A stretch of DNA of 64,000 bases from Pandoraea cepalis (GCF_902459665.1 NZ_CABPSL010000017.1:62001-126000), one strand, 5' to 3'; positions 41,739-51,763 are shown, numbered from the stretch's first letter. Notes: generated by a model not told the origin, from the letters alone. Translations and numbers: made by a program.

Positions 41739-41791
41739 CATCCCCCAAACAGGGTAGGCATCCCCCGAATTTACTCAATTCGGGGGATGCC
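41739..41791. promoter_or_regulatory. Long inverted repeat plus direct half-site between response regulator and autotransporter
   Basis: A perfect inverted repeat with 15-base arms (GGCATCCCCCGAATT/AATTCGGGGGATGCC, 41757-41771 and 41777-41791) has a 5-base centre. A further CATCCCCC lies at 41739-41746, exactly 20 bases before the one at 41759-41766. No T run follows, so a terminator is unlikely. Two helical turns between half-sites suggest cooperative binding by a dimeric regulator, probably the adjacent response regulator. Confidence 0.65.
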
Positions 41792-41916
41792 AGACGTCAC
41801 ACATCGAATGCTACGTTTCGCACAAACGGGTTCGCGCTGCGCAAGGATCGCCAAAATGCGCACGACATTGACGTGACACGGCGTGCAAATCCGGGAGTCG
41901 GGCATACGCTTTCGGA

Positions 41917-44900
41917 TTGGGGGGCAGCGTGGGAGAACGGTTTTCCGCAAGGGCGACGCCACGTCGCCTCAAGGCCATATGCGGCGTGGCAGGACTCATG
42001 CTCGCCGGGCCGGCCGTTGCGCAGACGTCCGGTCCGCTGTTTCTCGACTATCGCGGCGCCACAGGCGGCTGCTGTCACAACGCCAACGGTTTCGACGGCG
42101 CACCCGGTCAGATCGACGTCGAGCGCACGCTCTCGGGCCTGAACATTCTCTCGACGCATGGGGCGACCGGCGTCGCCGTCGACGTGAGCGGCGGCAACGG
42201 CGGTAACGGCGACGATGTCAGTGGCCGCGATCACTGGGGCGGCAGCGGCGGCTTTGGACGCATCGTCGATTTCGTGCTCGCGCAAAGCACCGTCATTAGC
42301 AACGGTTTTGGCGCCTCCGTCCTCTCCAAGGGGGGAGACGGCGGTCTGTGGGGCAATCGCGGCGAAGGCAACGGCAACGGCGGGAACGGCAATTTCGCAC
42401 GCCTGACGCTCGATGGCGGCTCGGTAAGCGCTGTGGGCTTCGGGCTGTCGGCGCAATCGATCGGCGGGAACGGACAGACCAGCGCGATTCCCTGGGGGCC
42501 CGGCGTGAACGGCGGGGTCGGGGGAAACGCCGGGGATGCCAGCGTGGTCGTGCGTGGCGGGGCCACCATCACTGCCAGTGCGAGCGGCGGAAGTGGGGGC
42601 GCGGCCATTCGGGCCGAATCGCTGGGCGGTCAGGGGGGATTGGGAATCGACGACTGGGAGGGCGGCTATGTGCTCTCCGGATGGGGCGGGAATGCGGGCA
42701 ATGTCACCGTGTCGACGGCGGACGGCACCGTGACCGCCCATGGCGATGGCGAAGTCGGCGTGCTGGCGCGTTCCGTCGGCGGCAACGGCCCGAAACGCAT
42801 GAGCGATAGCACGGACGTCAAAGGCTCGAACGGCGGTAACGCCGGCAACATCACCATCACGAACGGCGCGGCGATTTCCACCGATGGGGCTAACGCACCG
42901 GGCATTGCCGCCTACAGCCTTGGGGGTGACGGCGGCGATGGCGGCGGCGGTGTCACCGGTAACGGATTTCAGGGCGGCGATGGCGGAACGCCGGGGTCCG
43001 TCACGCTCACCAACACCGGCAGCATCGCGACGCGCGGCGTCGGTGCGATGGGGATGCGGGTTTCGGTCGTTGGGGGCGCCGGCGGGAACGGTGGCGAATC
43101 CAGTCCCTGGTCGGGACATGGCGGGAATGGCGGTGCGGGTGGCAACACCGGAAATCTGGCCGTCGATATCAAAAACGACGGCACGATCATGACGTCGGGT
43201 AACGACGCCGTCGGTATTCTGGCGCACGCGGTGGGGGGCGGCGCGGGGGCGGCCGACCTGAGTCAGGGGATCATGAACATCGGCGGTGGGTCCGGCGGCA
43301 ACGGCGGACTCGGTGGCAACACGACGCTCAGCAGCAACGGCTCGATTTTCACCACGGGCGATCAGAGCGCCGGTGTGCAGGTGCAGAGCATCGGTGGCGG
43401 CGGGGGGCACGGCGGCGACGCCGATACGACCGGCATCATCGTTGGCATTGCCACCGGCGGGCACGGCGGTGCCGGCGGAAACGGCGGCGATGCCCTCATG
43501 GATCTGGGCGGAGCGATCTCGACCGCTGGCGCGGGCTCGAGCGGCGTTCTGCTGCAAAGCGTGGGGGGCGGTGGCGGCGCTGGCGGGTCGTCCAGCGCCA
43601 TGACCGTCGGTGTTGGACTGGGTGTGGCCGTCAGTCATGGCGGCAGCGCCGGGGGCGGTGGCGCGGGTGGCGTGGCGCATGCCACGCTGGACGATGGGAG
43701 CAGCGTCACGACGCAGGCCGTGGCAAGCGATGGCGTCGTCGTGCAAAGCATCGGCGGTGGCGGCGGCTATGGCGGACTCGCCAGTTCGGCCACGCTCACT
43801 ATCGCGCCGGATCTTGGCCCGGAGGTGCCTTCCGCCACGCTCAGTCCGCACGTCTCCATCGGGGGTAGCGGCGGCGACGGCGGCGGCGGCGGGTTGGCCC
43901 AGGTCGACAACAGCGGCGGTATCTGGACGCTGGGTGACAAGAGCATCGGCATATTGGCCCAGAGCATCGGCGGGGGCGGCGGTGCCGGGGGAAGTGCTGC
44001 CGCCGCGTTACGGGCGCAATCGATCGCCACGCCGAACCGTCGCTTCAACATCAGCGTGGGCGCGACGATCGGCGGTGCCGGTGGCAGCGGGGGCGATGGT
44101 GCAGTCGCGCTGGTCAACAATAACGTCGACGGCAGCGTGCTCACGGCTGGCGATCACTCGTATGGCATCGTCGCGCAAAGCATCGGTGGCGGCGGTGGCG
44201 TGGGCGGTATGGTGCAACAGGAAACCGCGAAGTCGTTCGGCGCAACGCTCGGCGCACCCGGATCGGTTCAGGGGCTGTTGCAGTCGATCGGCAATTGGCT
44301 GACGACCTCCGGCAATTCGATGAACGTGGCGTTCGGTTCACTCACTGTTGGTGTGGATGTTCGCGTCGGTGGCACGGGCGGCGAGGGCGGGGCCGGCAAC
44401 GTGGCCGCCATCAACAATCACGGCCCGGTGACGACATCGGGCGCCGGCGCGGCGGCGATCGTCGCGCAGAGTATCGGGGGTGGCGGCGGTCAGGGCGGCA
44501 CGGCGGCATCGACCAGCGTGTCGAGCCTGCTTTCGAGCGTCGATAGCTTGCTTGGCGTGATGGCTGGCAGGATTGGCACCTACTTCAACGTCTCACCCAA
44601 TGTCGGGACGCATGTGGCCGTTGGCGGATCGGGTGGCTCCGGCGGCGACGCGTGGCAAGCGAATGTACTCAACACCGGAACGCTGTCCACGACGGGCTTC
44701 GGTGCGCCGGGTATCGTCGCGCAGAGCGTGGGCGGCGGTGGCGGAGCGGGGGCGGCGACTTCGCAGAACCTCGAGCTTTTCCTCTCGAATTGGGCACCGA
44801 AGGACGCGCCAGGCATCATCGATGAGATCACCCGCCTCATCGACCTGCTCGGCTCGAATCTCGCCAGCGCGCAACACAGCGTCAATGTCAGCGTTGGGGG

Positions 44901-47900
44901 GCAGGGCGGCAGCGGGGGAAGCAGCGGGACGGTCAATGTCGACGCCAGCGATGCTGCCAGTCGCATTCAAACCACCGGCGACAGTTCGCCGGGCATCCTT
45001 GCGCAAAGCATCTCCGGCGGCGGAGGGCAGGCGGCCGCGACGGATTACACCTTCGGCGCGAGCAGCCTCGGGGCCGCTGCCGGATCGACATCGCCGGCAG
45101 TGTCGCTCGCGCTTGGGGGAACATACACCGGCAATCTGGCGGGCAATGCGGGACAGTTTTCTCGCGTGAACGTCAAGAGTGGTGGCGTCATCGCGACGCG
45201 GGGGAACGACGCGAGCGGTGTCGCCGCGCAAAGCATCACGGGCGGTGGCGGCGCCGCAGCGGTGGGCCTGACGGGGAATGCGAGCACACATCTCGCTGCA
45301 GGGCAGCAGGTCGCCGCCCCGGCCATCACGTTGGGCAGCACACTGAGCGGCGAACTGTCGCCGTCGAGCATGAACGGTGCGCCCGTCTCGGTCGTGGGTT
45401 CAGGCAGCATCAATACGAGCGGCGTGCTCTCGCACGGCATTTTCGCGCAGTCCGTTGCCGGGGGCGGCGGCGCCGCCGGCATGACCGTCGACGCGTCGGT
45501 TGCGTCCTTGCTCGGGGGCGCGGTCATCAAGCTCGGTGCGTCGCCTGAGGGCGGCAGCAGTCTGCAAGCCAACGCCGGTAGCGTCAGTGTCGATCTGACG
45601 AACCCTGCAGCCGACCAGGCGGTCGTGTCGACACGAGGGGCGTTGTCGTTCGGCGTGCTGGCGCAAAGTATCGGCGGTGGCGGCGGGTATGTCGCTCTGG
45701 TTGAGGGCGGCAATCCGTCGGCGCTGCCGGTCACCAGCCTGACGCTCGGGGCGCAAGGCGACACGTTCGGCAACGGCGCGGACGTCGACGTGAGCGTCGC
45801 GCGTAACGTCGCGGTGCAAACGCTGGGTCAGGATGCGCACGGCATCGTTGCGCAAAGCGTCGGCGGGGGAGGCGGCATTGCAGGCGTGACCACCGCGCCG
45901 GGACTCGTCACGCTAGCGTCGGTCAACAATGTCGTCACACGCGCTGGCGCCAACGATGGCGGCAAGGTGGACGTGGTCGTCGATGGTAGCGTCCAAACGC
46001 ATGGCGACGGGGCGGCAGGCGTGCTGGCGCAGTCCGTGGGCGGTGGAGGCGGTATCACAGGCGATGCCACCGCAGTGACCTACGGTCTCGACATGGTGCG
46101 GCAGGCCAACGTCTCCGGCGCCGTGGGGGCGGGGGGCGCGGTGCAGGTGAATACGAGCGGCCGTGTGGTCACTGACGGCGGGCATGCCCCGGCCATTCTT
46201 GCGATGAGTCTTGGCGGCGGGGCCGTGTTCAGCGATGGCGGCGTATGGCTGAAACAGCCTGGGAGCGCGAGCGGCAACACGGGCGGCGCAATCGACGTGA
46301 CGCTTCAACCGGGCAGCGTGGTTGCCGCCATGGGCGCGGACTCCCCCGCGATTGCGGCGATCAGCATGGGCAACGCGGGCGGCGGTTCGATGCAGGGCAA
46401 GCCGATCGGCGTGACGATCGGCAGCGGCGCGAGCGTGATGGCCAATGCAACTTCGGGAATCGGCATTCTCGCCATCAATACCGATGGCGTGACCGTCGAG
46501 AATGCCGGTACGGTATCGGCGGCAACGGCTGTCGCGTCGCTGAGTCGCGCGAGTGTCGTCAACAGCGGCCTGATGCAGGGCAATGTGGAACTGACAACCG
46601 ACAGCACGGTTGAGAACCGCGCGGGCGGCGAGCTACGTACGGCGCAGTCGCTCTCGGCCGGGCTGACGCAAAACTACGGCACGATCAGCCCCGGGGGGCC
46701 GGGCGTGTTCCAGGCGTCGAAAATCATTGGCAGCTTCTCGCAGACGGGTACCGGCGTCTACGCACCCGACCTCGATTTCACGAATCACAACAGCGACTTC
46801 CTGACGGTGACGGGGGCATTGACGTTCGGCGGCAGCGTCGTGCCGATCCTTCGCAATCCGGTCAAGAACATCTGGCTTGGCATCGGGCACTTCGATAACG
46901 CACCGACCGGTGAGACGGCCGTCGCGAAGAGTACGGCGCTCGTTTTCAACTATCAGATGAAGGATCACTATGGCGGCTCGCGGGATCCGCTGATTTCGGT
47001 GGACGCAAACTTCCGGCCGCCGGGCGTGTCGCTCAATGCGAATCAGGCGTCGTTTGCGGACCTACTTCAGACCCATTGGGACGCGGGCATGGTCGCGGCG
47101 GGCCCCTTGTTCCAGCCGTTCGTGAGTGCAGGCGATGCGGCGTCTTACCGCAAGACGCTGGACGTGCTTTCCGGGGCGGCGTCACTCATGCGCGCGGGTT
47201 CGCGAGGGCATGAGAACTATGACTTCCTGAACCGCTTGATGAGCTGCCCGCAGTTCGTCACCGACGGCACGCGCATGGGCGAGGGCAGTTGCGTCTGGGC
47301 GCGCGTGATCGGCACCCGCGCCGATCGCTTCCAAACTGCGGACGATGTGGGCTTCCGCAGTCAGCAGGTGACCTATCAGTTCGGGGCTCAGAAGGAGTTT
47401 GCGCCTGACTGGTTTGTCGGCGGTTCGGCGAGTTACGTGGTGACGCATGCCCGCTCGTCGGATCGCTCGCTGGACATATCGAGCGATGGCTTCCGGGGCG
47501 GACTGACGTTGAAGCGTCAGATGGGGCCGTGGCAAATCGCGCTCGCCGTGCTGGGCGGTTACGAGAGCGGCACGCAGAATCGAACGATCGAATATCCGGG
47601 GGCGTCCGCGCGAGCCACGAGTCAGCCGGACGCCTTTTTTGTTGGCGCACGATCCCGACTGTCCTATCAATTGAACTACGCCGCAGGGTATGTGAAGCCC
47701 TACACCGATCTGGACGTCGTCTACGACAGGAATTCGGCTTACCGTGAAAGTGGCGCCGGCGTGTTCGATCTTGCGATGCAAAGCGAGGGGCGCACAACGG
47801 CGGTGTTGAGTCCCGCCGTCGAGGTGGGCGCACGTCTCGACTATCGTGGCACGACCGTGCGCCCCTATCTGTCGGCAGGGATGAGCTTTGCGTCGAAGGG

Positions 47901-48108
47901 GGATGTGAGCGCCGAGGCGTCGTTCGTCCAGTTCCCGAGTGCGGCGTTTCGCATCACGTCATCGCAGCCGCGTGTCTACGGCAACTTTGCGCTTGGGGTT
48001 GAACTGCTGTCGTCGAAAGGGCTCGAGGTTCGGGCGGAATACAACCTGCGCACCGCATCGTCACAGACGGTACAAAGCGCCGCGTTGCGGCTGGCGAAGC
48101 ACTTCTGA
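41917..48108 (+). CDS. Giant glycine-rich autotransporter (type V secretion)
   Basis: The product has 2063 residues from the first possible start (TTG 41917); GTG 41929 is an alternative. A signal peptide is seen (RRLKAICGVAGLMLAGPAVAQ, cleavage near residue 36). The passenger, about residues 37-1750, is rich in Gly, Ser, Ala, Val and Asn and carries 13 copies of a QS(I/V)xGGGG motif between about residues 490 and 1375, with looser GG repeats before them. It should form a long beta-helix. The C-terminal translocator (about 1770-2063) starts with the cysteine pair in SCPQFVTDGTRMGEGSCVW and ends in Phe, as outer-membrane barrels do. It is probably a surface adhesin or biofilm protein; no protease motif was seen. 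Confidence 0.92.
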   Translation: MGGSVGERFSARATPRRLKAICGVAGLMLAGPAVAQTSGPLFLDYRGATGGCCHNANGFDGAPGQIDVERTLSGLNILSTHGATGVAVDVSGGNGGNGDDVSGRDHWGGSGGFGRIVDFVLAQSTVISNGFGASVLSKGGDGGLWGNRGEGNGNGGNGNFARLTLDGGSVSAVGFGLSAQSIGGNGQTSAIPWGPGVNGGVGGNAGDASVVVRGGATITASASGGSGGAAIRAESLGGQGGLGIDDWEGGYVLSGWGGNAGNVTVSTADGTVTAHGDGEVGVLARSVGGNGPKRMSDSTDVKGSNGGNAGNITITNGAAISTDGANAPGIAAYSLGGDGGDGGGGVTGNGFQGGDGGTPGSVTLTNTGSIATRGVGAMGMRVSVVGGAGGNGGESSPWSGHGGNGGAGGNTGNLAVDIKNDGTIMTSGNDAVGILAHAVGGGAGAADLSQGIMNIGGGSGGNGGLGGNTTLSSNGSIFTTGDQSAGVQVQSIGGGGGHGGDADTTGIIVGIATGGHGGAGGNGGDALMDLGGAISTAGAGSSGVLLQSVGGGGGAGGSSSAMTVGVGLGVAVSHGGSAGGGGAGGVAHATLDDGSSVTTQAVASDGVVVQSIGGGGGYGGLASSATLTIAPDLGPEVPSATLSPHVSIGGSGGDGGGGGLAQVDNSGGIWTLGDKSIGILAQSIGGGGGAGGSAAAALRAQSIATPNRRFNISVGATIGGAGGSGGDGAVALVNNNVDGSVLTAGDHSYGIVAQSIGGGGGVGGMVQQETAKSFGATLGAPGSVQGLLQSIGNWLTTSGNSMNVAFGSLTVGVDVRVGGTGGEGGAGNVAAINNHGPVTTSGAGAAAIVAQSIGGGGGQGGTAASTSVSSLLSSVDSLLGVMAGRIGTYFNVSPNVGTHVAVGGSGGSGGDAWQANVLNTGTLSTTGFGAPGIVAQSVGGGGGAGAATSQNLELFLSNWAPKDAPGIIDEITRLIDLLGSNLASAQHSVNVSVGGQGGSGGSSGTVNVDASDAASRIQTTGDSSPGILAQSISGGGGQAAATDYTFGASSLGAAAGSTSPAVSLALGGTYTGNLAGNAGQFSRVNVKSGGVIATRGNDASGVAAQSITGGGGAAAVGLTGNASTHLAAGQQVAAPAITLGSTLSGELSPSSMNGAPVSVVGSGSINTSGVLSHGIFAQSVAGGGGAAGMTVDASVASLLGGAVIKLGASPEGGSSLQANAGSVSVDLTNPAADQAVVSTRGALSFGVLAQSIGGGGGYVALVEGGNPSALPVTSLTLGAQGDTFGNGADVDVSVARNVAVQTLGQDAHGIVAQSVGGGGGIAGVTTAPGLVTLASVNNVVTRAGANDGGKVDVVVDGSVQTHGDGAAGVLAQSVGGGGGITGDATAVTYGLDMVRQANVSGAVGAGGAVQVNTSGRVVTDGGHAPAILAMSLGGGAVFSDGGVWLKQPGSASGNTGGAIDVTLQPGSVVAAMGADSPAIAAISMGNAGGGSMQGKPIGVTIGSGASVMANATSGIGILAINTDGVTVENAGTVSAATAVASLSRASVVNSGLMQGNVELTTDSTVENRAGGELRTAQSLSAGLTQNYGTISPGGPGVFQASKIIGSFSQTGTGVYAPDLDFTNHNSDFLTVTGALTFGGSVVPILRNPVKNIWLGIGHFDNAPTGETAVAKSTALVFNYQMKDHYGGSRDPLISVDANFRPPGVSLNANQASFADLLQTHWDAGMVAAGPLFQPFVSAGDAASYRKTLDVLSGAASLMRAGSRGHENYDFLNRLMSCPQFVTDGTRMGEGSCVWARVIGTRADRFQTADDVGFRSQQVTYQFGAQKEFAPDWFVGGSASYVVTHARSSDRSLDISSDGFRGGLTLKRQMGPWQIALAVLGGYESGTQNRTIEYPGASARATSQPDAFFVGARSRLSYQLNYAAGYVKPYTDLDVVYDRNSAYRESGAGVFDLAMQSEGRTTAVLSPAVEVGARLDYRGTTVRPYLSAGMSFASKGDVSAEASFVQFPSAAFRITSSQPRVYGNFALGVELLSSKGLEVRAEYNLRTASSQTVQSAALRLAKHF

Positions 48109-48169
48109 GTCTGAAGGAGGGATACGTCGCGGTCCCGGACGACGGTTCGGGACCGATGTCACGGATGAC

Positions 48170-49195
48170 TCAAACGGCGTTGGCGGCGGCCTTGAGGACG
48201 TCGCTGACTGCCGAGATGAATGCTTCGGTGCGCTCGCCGCTGGTCTTGCCGTCCAGCCAGTTCGACGTAAAGCTGAACGTCACCGGCGTTTTGCCCACGA
48301 GCATCTGCCCGGCGAAGCACAGGGCGTGGAACGTCCCCCAGTCGAGACTGCCGCCCTTGCCATAGGCGAGCAGCCCTTGGGGCACCGTCATCCACACTGC
48401 GTCGGCCATCGCGGAGATTCGCTTGAATTCGATGAGTGACGTCGGCTTCGTGAAGACTTTTCCTGCCAGCACCTGCTGATACCAATTCACGAGATCGTTG
48501 GCCGAACTGGTCATCGATTGCTTGTCGTTGATGACATCGGTGCGGGGTGAGAGAAGATGATTGTCGTAATAGACCTTCTCGTTGTGCTCCAGCTTTTGCA
48601 TGCCGTCCCAGCCGAGATCGACACCCGACGGCGCGCCCGCCAGATAGGAAAAGAGGACGCGCGTGGAATCGGGGATGCGAACCGTGTTCAGTCCCATTCG
48701 CCCGACCAGTTCGCGCACGCGCGCCGGCCCGACAGCGGCTAGCGTGATGTCGGTGCTGATGTTGTCGCTATGTGAAATCATCGACTCGAGTGCGGTTCGG
48801 AACAGCGTCTGTCCATTCAGGCCGATGAGCACTGGGCTGCCCGGCGTGCGCACGGCGTCACTAACGGTGCAGAGTTGGGTGCCGGAGAGTTGATTGCGGC
48901 CGGACTCAACGTCAAGCAGGAACTGGCCGAGGATATACGTTTTGACGGCACTGCCGACGAACAGGCGTTGCTCCGGCGCGTAACCGGCACGCCAGCCCGG
49001 CCCTTGGGGTGGGGTTACGGCAACGACGCAACTGGTCGTTTTCGGCGCGAGGGCGACAAAGCGGTTGATGGCGGTGTCGAGATCGGCGCGCCCGGCAGCG
49101 ATGGCGCTGGTTGCGGGCGACAGCAACGCCGGTGCAGCAAGTGACGCCGCCGTGAGTTTCAGCGCTTTTCGGCGGGTGGGACGAAAATCGGTCAT
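48170..49195 (-). CDS. Tat-exported serine hydrolase of beta-lactamase/DD-peptidase fold
   Basis: The 341-residue protein starts MTDFRPTRRKALKLTAASLAAPALL, a twin-arginine-type signal, cleaved near residue 35. It has the three active-site boxes of the penicillin-recognising fold: SAVK near residue 82, SDN near residue 145 and KGG near residue 284. The omega-loop region (around IPDSTRVLFSYLAG) has no ExxLN motif with the general-base glutamate of class A beta-lactamases. It may therefore be a slow enzyme, an esterase or a peptidase-like protein. AGGAG lies upstream of ATG 49195. It is convergent with the autotransporter gene. Confidence 0.8.
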   Translation of the reverse strand: MTDFRPTRRKALKLTAASLAAPALLSPATSAIAAGRADLDTAINRFVALAPKTTSCVVAVTPPQGPGWRAGYAPEQRLFVGSAVKTYILGQFLLDVESGRNQLSGTQLCTVSDAVRTPGSPVLIGLNGQTLFRTALESMISHSDNISTDITLAAVGPARVRELVGRMGLNTVRIPDSTRVLFSYLAGAPSGVDLGWDGMQKLEHNEKVYYDNHLLSPRTDVINDKQSMTSSANDLVNWYQQVLAGKVFTKPTSLIEFKRISAMADAVWMTVPQGLLAYGKGGSLDWGTFHALCFAGQMLVGKTPVTFSFTSNWLDGKTSGERTEAFISAVSDVLKAAANAV

Positions 49196-49442
49196 CGCAA
49201 AAGGCTCCTGGAAAAGGGACGGTGAGCAGCGTGCCGAGCGCTGCTTGCCGCTGCGGCGAGGCCGGGGCAACGTTAACACGCGGGCGGCGCCGTCGCGATC
49301 CCTTGTTTTGGGTAGGTAGAGGGCCGACTGAACTCAATTCCGCAACCATCGACGGCGCCACCAGGCGCTAAAGTTGAAAACGCCGGCTGAGGCGTTCGCG
49401 TTAGCCGCTTGACCCGTGCTGGCTCCGCTGGGTCATTACACC

Positions 49443-49994
49443 TCAGCGAAACAACCAGCCGGCGACCGCCTTCGTGTAGCGTGGCATCACGACGTAGACC
49501 ATCAGCAACACGATCACCGCGGAACCGGCCATCCGGGCGACGATCGACTCGCCGGGGAAGGGCCACAGGGCGAATACCGGCCCGAGCAGCCAAGGCACCA
49601 GGACCGACAAGGGAAAGATTGCAGACCACGTCACCAACCACTGCTTCCATGGCGTGGCGGGCTTGTGCGCAGGAGGCTCGAACCAGAATTCCAGTCCCGT
49701 GCGGATCTGGTAGCGATCGCCCTTCGGCAAAAAAGGCTGCATACGCTTCAGGAATTCGCGGCGTTCGGCAGACTCCATCCAGCGCGTGAGGTTTTCAAAG
49801 CCGTCGAAACGAATGATCACCACATAGGTGTGCTGTTTGCCGAGCGGCCGGATCACATCGGTGGAAAGATAGCCCTCGAAGCGCTCGCAAGTCTTTCGGA
49901 TGTCGGCGAGCCATTGCTCGTAGCGATGCGTCGCTTCGGGAATGATCTCGTGGGTAATGATGCTCGTGACGATGTCGCTGGGCTCGCGGGTCAT
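49443..49994 (-). CDS. ABM-domain (antibiotic biosynthesis monooxygenase-like) membrane protein
   Basis: The 183-residue protein has an N-terminal ABM/dimeric alpha-beta barrel region (about residues 7-95: VTSIITHEIIPEATHRYEQW, then GYLSTDVIRPLGKQHTYVVIIRF and a WMESAERREFL helix) followed by two hydrophobic segments near 125-145 and 155-172. This layout matches the COG3224 group of uncharacterised membrane proteins. No substrate can be named. ATG 49994 begins MTREPSDIVTSII; an in-frame TTG slightly upstream is possible. It is divergent from the hydrolase at 50448. Confidence 0.82.
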   Translation of the reverse strand: MTREPSDIVTSIITHEIIPEATHRYEQWLADIRKTCERFEGYLSTDVIRPLGKQHTYVVIIRFDGFENLTRWMESAERREFLKRMQPFLPKGDRYQIRTGLEFWFEPPAHKPATPWKQWLVTWSAIFPLSVLVPWLLGPVFALWPFPGESIVARMAGSAVIVLLMVYVVMPRYTKAVAGWLFR

Positions 49995-50447
49995 GATGGG
50001 CAATGCGCAGGGCGTGATGGGGAGAACGCCATCATCAAACCACAGTCCAGCGGGCTCACCAATAGCACAAAGGTGTGCCGCGCCCGGCGCGCGTGAGATA
50101 GACGTGCACATCGCGGGCCGTGAATGGCTGATTGACGCCCAATCGGGGGGAAGCGCATTCTAGCGAATCGTCCGAGGCGGGCAGCCCGGGCGGTTAATAC
50201 CAAGTGACGATGGCGGCGCCGGCACAGAGCCATTAGTCTTCCTTGTGATCGGCCGTCAGGCGTTACAGCACAACACCAGACGCCCTCCAGCACCGTCGGC
50301 ACCTCGCGTCGCAGATGGCCGGCGAGCAGTGCCGACACACTTGGTGCGGCCGCCACGGTGGCGGCCCGCGGTGCAAATGTAGCCCACGCCGGTTTCAACC
50401 CGAAGTTGCCCTCGCTATTCCGCCATTCCTTCCTCGGAGCGCAGACG
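49995..50447. other. Divergent intergenic region without recognisable gene
   Basis: These 453 bases separate the minus-strand ABM gene from the plus-strand hydrolase. Open frames crossing it are shadows or upstream extensions. No convincing promoter boxes, RNA gene or operator could be fixed by eye. Confidence 0.4.
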
Positions 50448-51269
50448 ATGAATACGATCACCACCCAAGACGGCACGCAAATTTTCTATAAAGACTGGGG
50501 TAGCGGAAAACCCGTGGTCTTCTCGCACGGCTGGCCGCTCAATGCCGACGCCTGGGACGCGCAGATGCTCTTCCTGGTACAGCACGGCTGTCGTGTCATC
50601 GCGCACGACCGTCGGGGACATGGGCGTTCCAGCCAGTCGGCGCATGGCAACGATATGGATACCTACGCAGACGACCTGGCGTCGCTGCTGGACTCGCTCG
50701 ACATTCAGGGCGCTACGCTGGTGGGTCACTCGACCGGCGGTGGCGAAGTCGCGCACTACATCGGCCGCCACGGCACCCGGCGCGTCGCGCGCGCGGTATT
50801 GATCGGCGCGGTGCCGCCGATCATGGCCAAGTCGGCCGCCTATCCGAACGGCTTGCCGCTTGAGGTGTTCGACAACATCCGCAAGAGCGTGGCCGACAAT
50901 CGCTCGCAGTTCTACAAGGACCTTGCGGTGCCGTTCTTCGGTTTCAACCGTCCGGATGCCAAGGTGTCGCAAGGCACCGTCGACGCGTTCTGGGCACAGG
51001 GCATGACCGGCAGCATTCTGGGCCAGTATCTGTGCGTCAAGGAATTCTCGGAAGTCGACTACACGGAAGATCTGAAGAGAATGACGATCCCGACGCTGAT
51101 CCTGCACGGCGACGACGACCAGATCGTCCCGATCGGCCATGCCGCCGAGCTGTCGGTCAAGATCGCCCCCAACGCCAAGCTCAAGGTGTACAAGGGGGCG
51201 TCCCACGGCATGTGCGTGATCAACGCCGATCAGGTCAACGCCGACCTGCTGGCCTTCATCAACCCGTGA
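50448..51269 (+). CDS. Alpha/beta hydrolase, non-haem chloroperoxidase-like
   Basis: The 273-residue protein is typical of cofactor-free haloperoxidases/perhydrolases. It has [24 protein letters not shown] at the N-terminus, the [10 protein letters not shown] motif, the nucleophile in [18 protein letters not shown] near residue 98, the acid in [10 protein letters not shown] near residue 225 and the histidine in GASHGMC near residue 255. Such enzymes are esterases and can form peracids in the presence of H2O2. ATG 50448 is the family start; the frame is open upstream. The DoxX-like gene begins 44 bases after, so they are probably co-transcribed. Confidence 0.9.
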   Translation: MNTITTQDGTQIFYKDWGSGKPVVFSHGWPLNADAWDAQMLFLVQHGCRVIAHDRRGHGRSSQSAHGNDMDTYADDLASLLDSLDIQGATLVGHSTGGGEVAHYIGRHGTRRVARAVLIGAVPPIMAKSAAYPNGLPLEVFDNIRKSVADNRSQFYKDLAVPFFGFNRPDAKVSQGTVDAFWAQGMTGSILGQYLCVKEFSEVDYTEDLKRMTIPTLILHGDDDQIVPIGHAAELSVKIAPNAKLKVYKGASHGMCVINADQVNADLLAFINP

Positions 51270-51313
51270 GCTTGCTGGGCGTTCCGATCAGCGTGTGTTA
51301 ACCGAGGTGCTCT

Positions 51314-51763
51314 ATGGCTCCCCTCCCGCCGTCGCCGGATGTTTCATCTGCGGTTGCTCGCAAGACGTGTTCGCTACCGAGCTGGATCTACTGGCTCGCG
51401 CTGTTGCTATTGTGTAGCGCTTATCTGCAAGGTGGCATCGACAAGGCGATGGATTTCCCGGGCGCCATCGCCGAGATGCGGCACTTCGGTTTGTCGCCGG
51501 CCGCGCCGATGGCAGTGGCCGTTATCGTGCTTGAAATCGGCGCGTCACTGTTGATCCTGACGGGCCGGTGGCGGTGGTTGGGGGCGTTGGCGTTGGCCGG
51601 ATTTACGCTGGCGGCGTCGTGTCTCGCCAATCGGTTCTGGGCCGCGCCTCCCGACGCGCGGCTGATGCTTGCCAACGGCTTTTTCGAGCATCTCGGACTG
51701 GTGGGCGGATTCGTCGCCGTCGCTTGGTATGACCTGAGCACAAACGTTTGCCGAGGATCGTGA
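51314..51763 (+). CDS. DoxX-like membrane protein
   Basis: The 149-residue protein has four hydrophobic segments (about residues 23-42, 62-85, 88-105 and 120-140) and an early LQGGIDKAMDFPGAIAEM loop like DoxX/DoxD-family proteins, then GLSPAAPMAVAVIVLEIGASL. The family is linked to quinone and redox chemistry, but a precise role here is unknown. GAGGT lies upstream of ATG 51314. It probably shares a transcript with the chloroperoxidase-like gene. Confidence 0.8.
   Translation: MAPLPPSPDVSSAVARKTCSLPSWIYWLALLLLCSAYLQGGIDKAMDFPGAIAEMRHFGLSPAAPMAVAVIVLEIGASLLILTGRWRWLGALALAGFTLAASCLANRFWAAPPDARLMLANGFFEHLGLVGGFVAVAWYDLSTNVCRGS

Noticed and set aside
41757-41791. Reading the long inverted repeat as an intrinsic terminator
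   Set aside because: There is no T run on either side, and it lies between divergent gene starts where a terminator has no purpose.
41797-43851. 684-codon minus-strand frame opposite the autotransporter N-terminus
   Set aside because: The low-complexity Ala/Pro/Thr residues mirror the Gly-rich coding repeats; no real gene is supported.
48170-49195. Calling this gene a class A antibiotic-resistance beta-lactamase
   Set aside because: The expected ExxLN glutamate motif is not visible, so only the fold-level description is supported.
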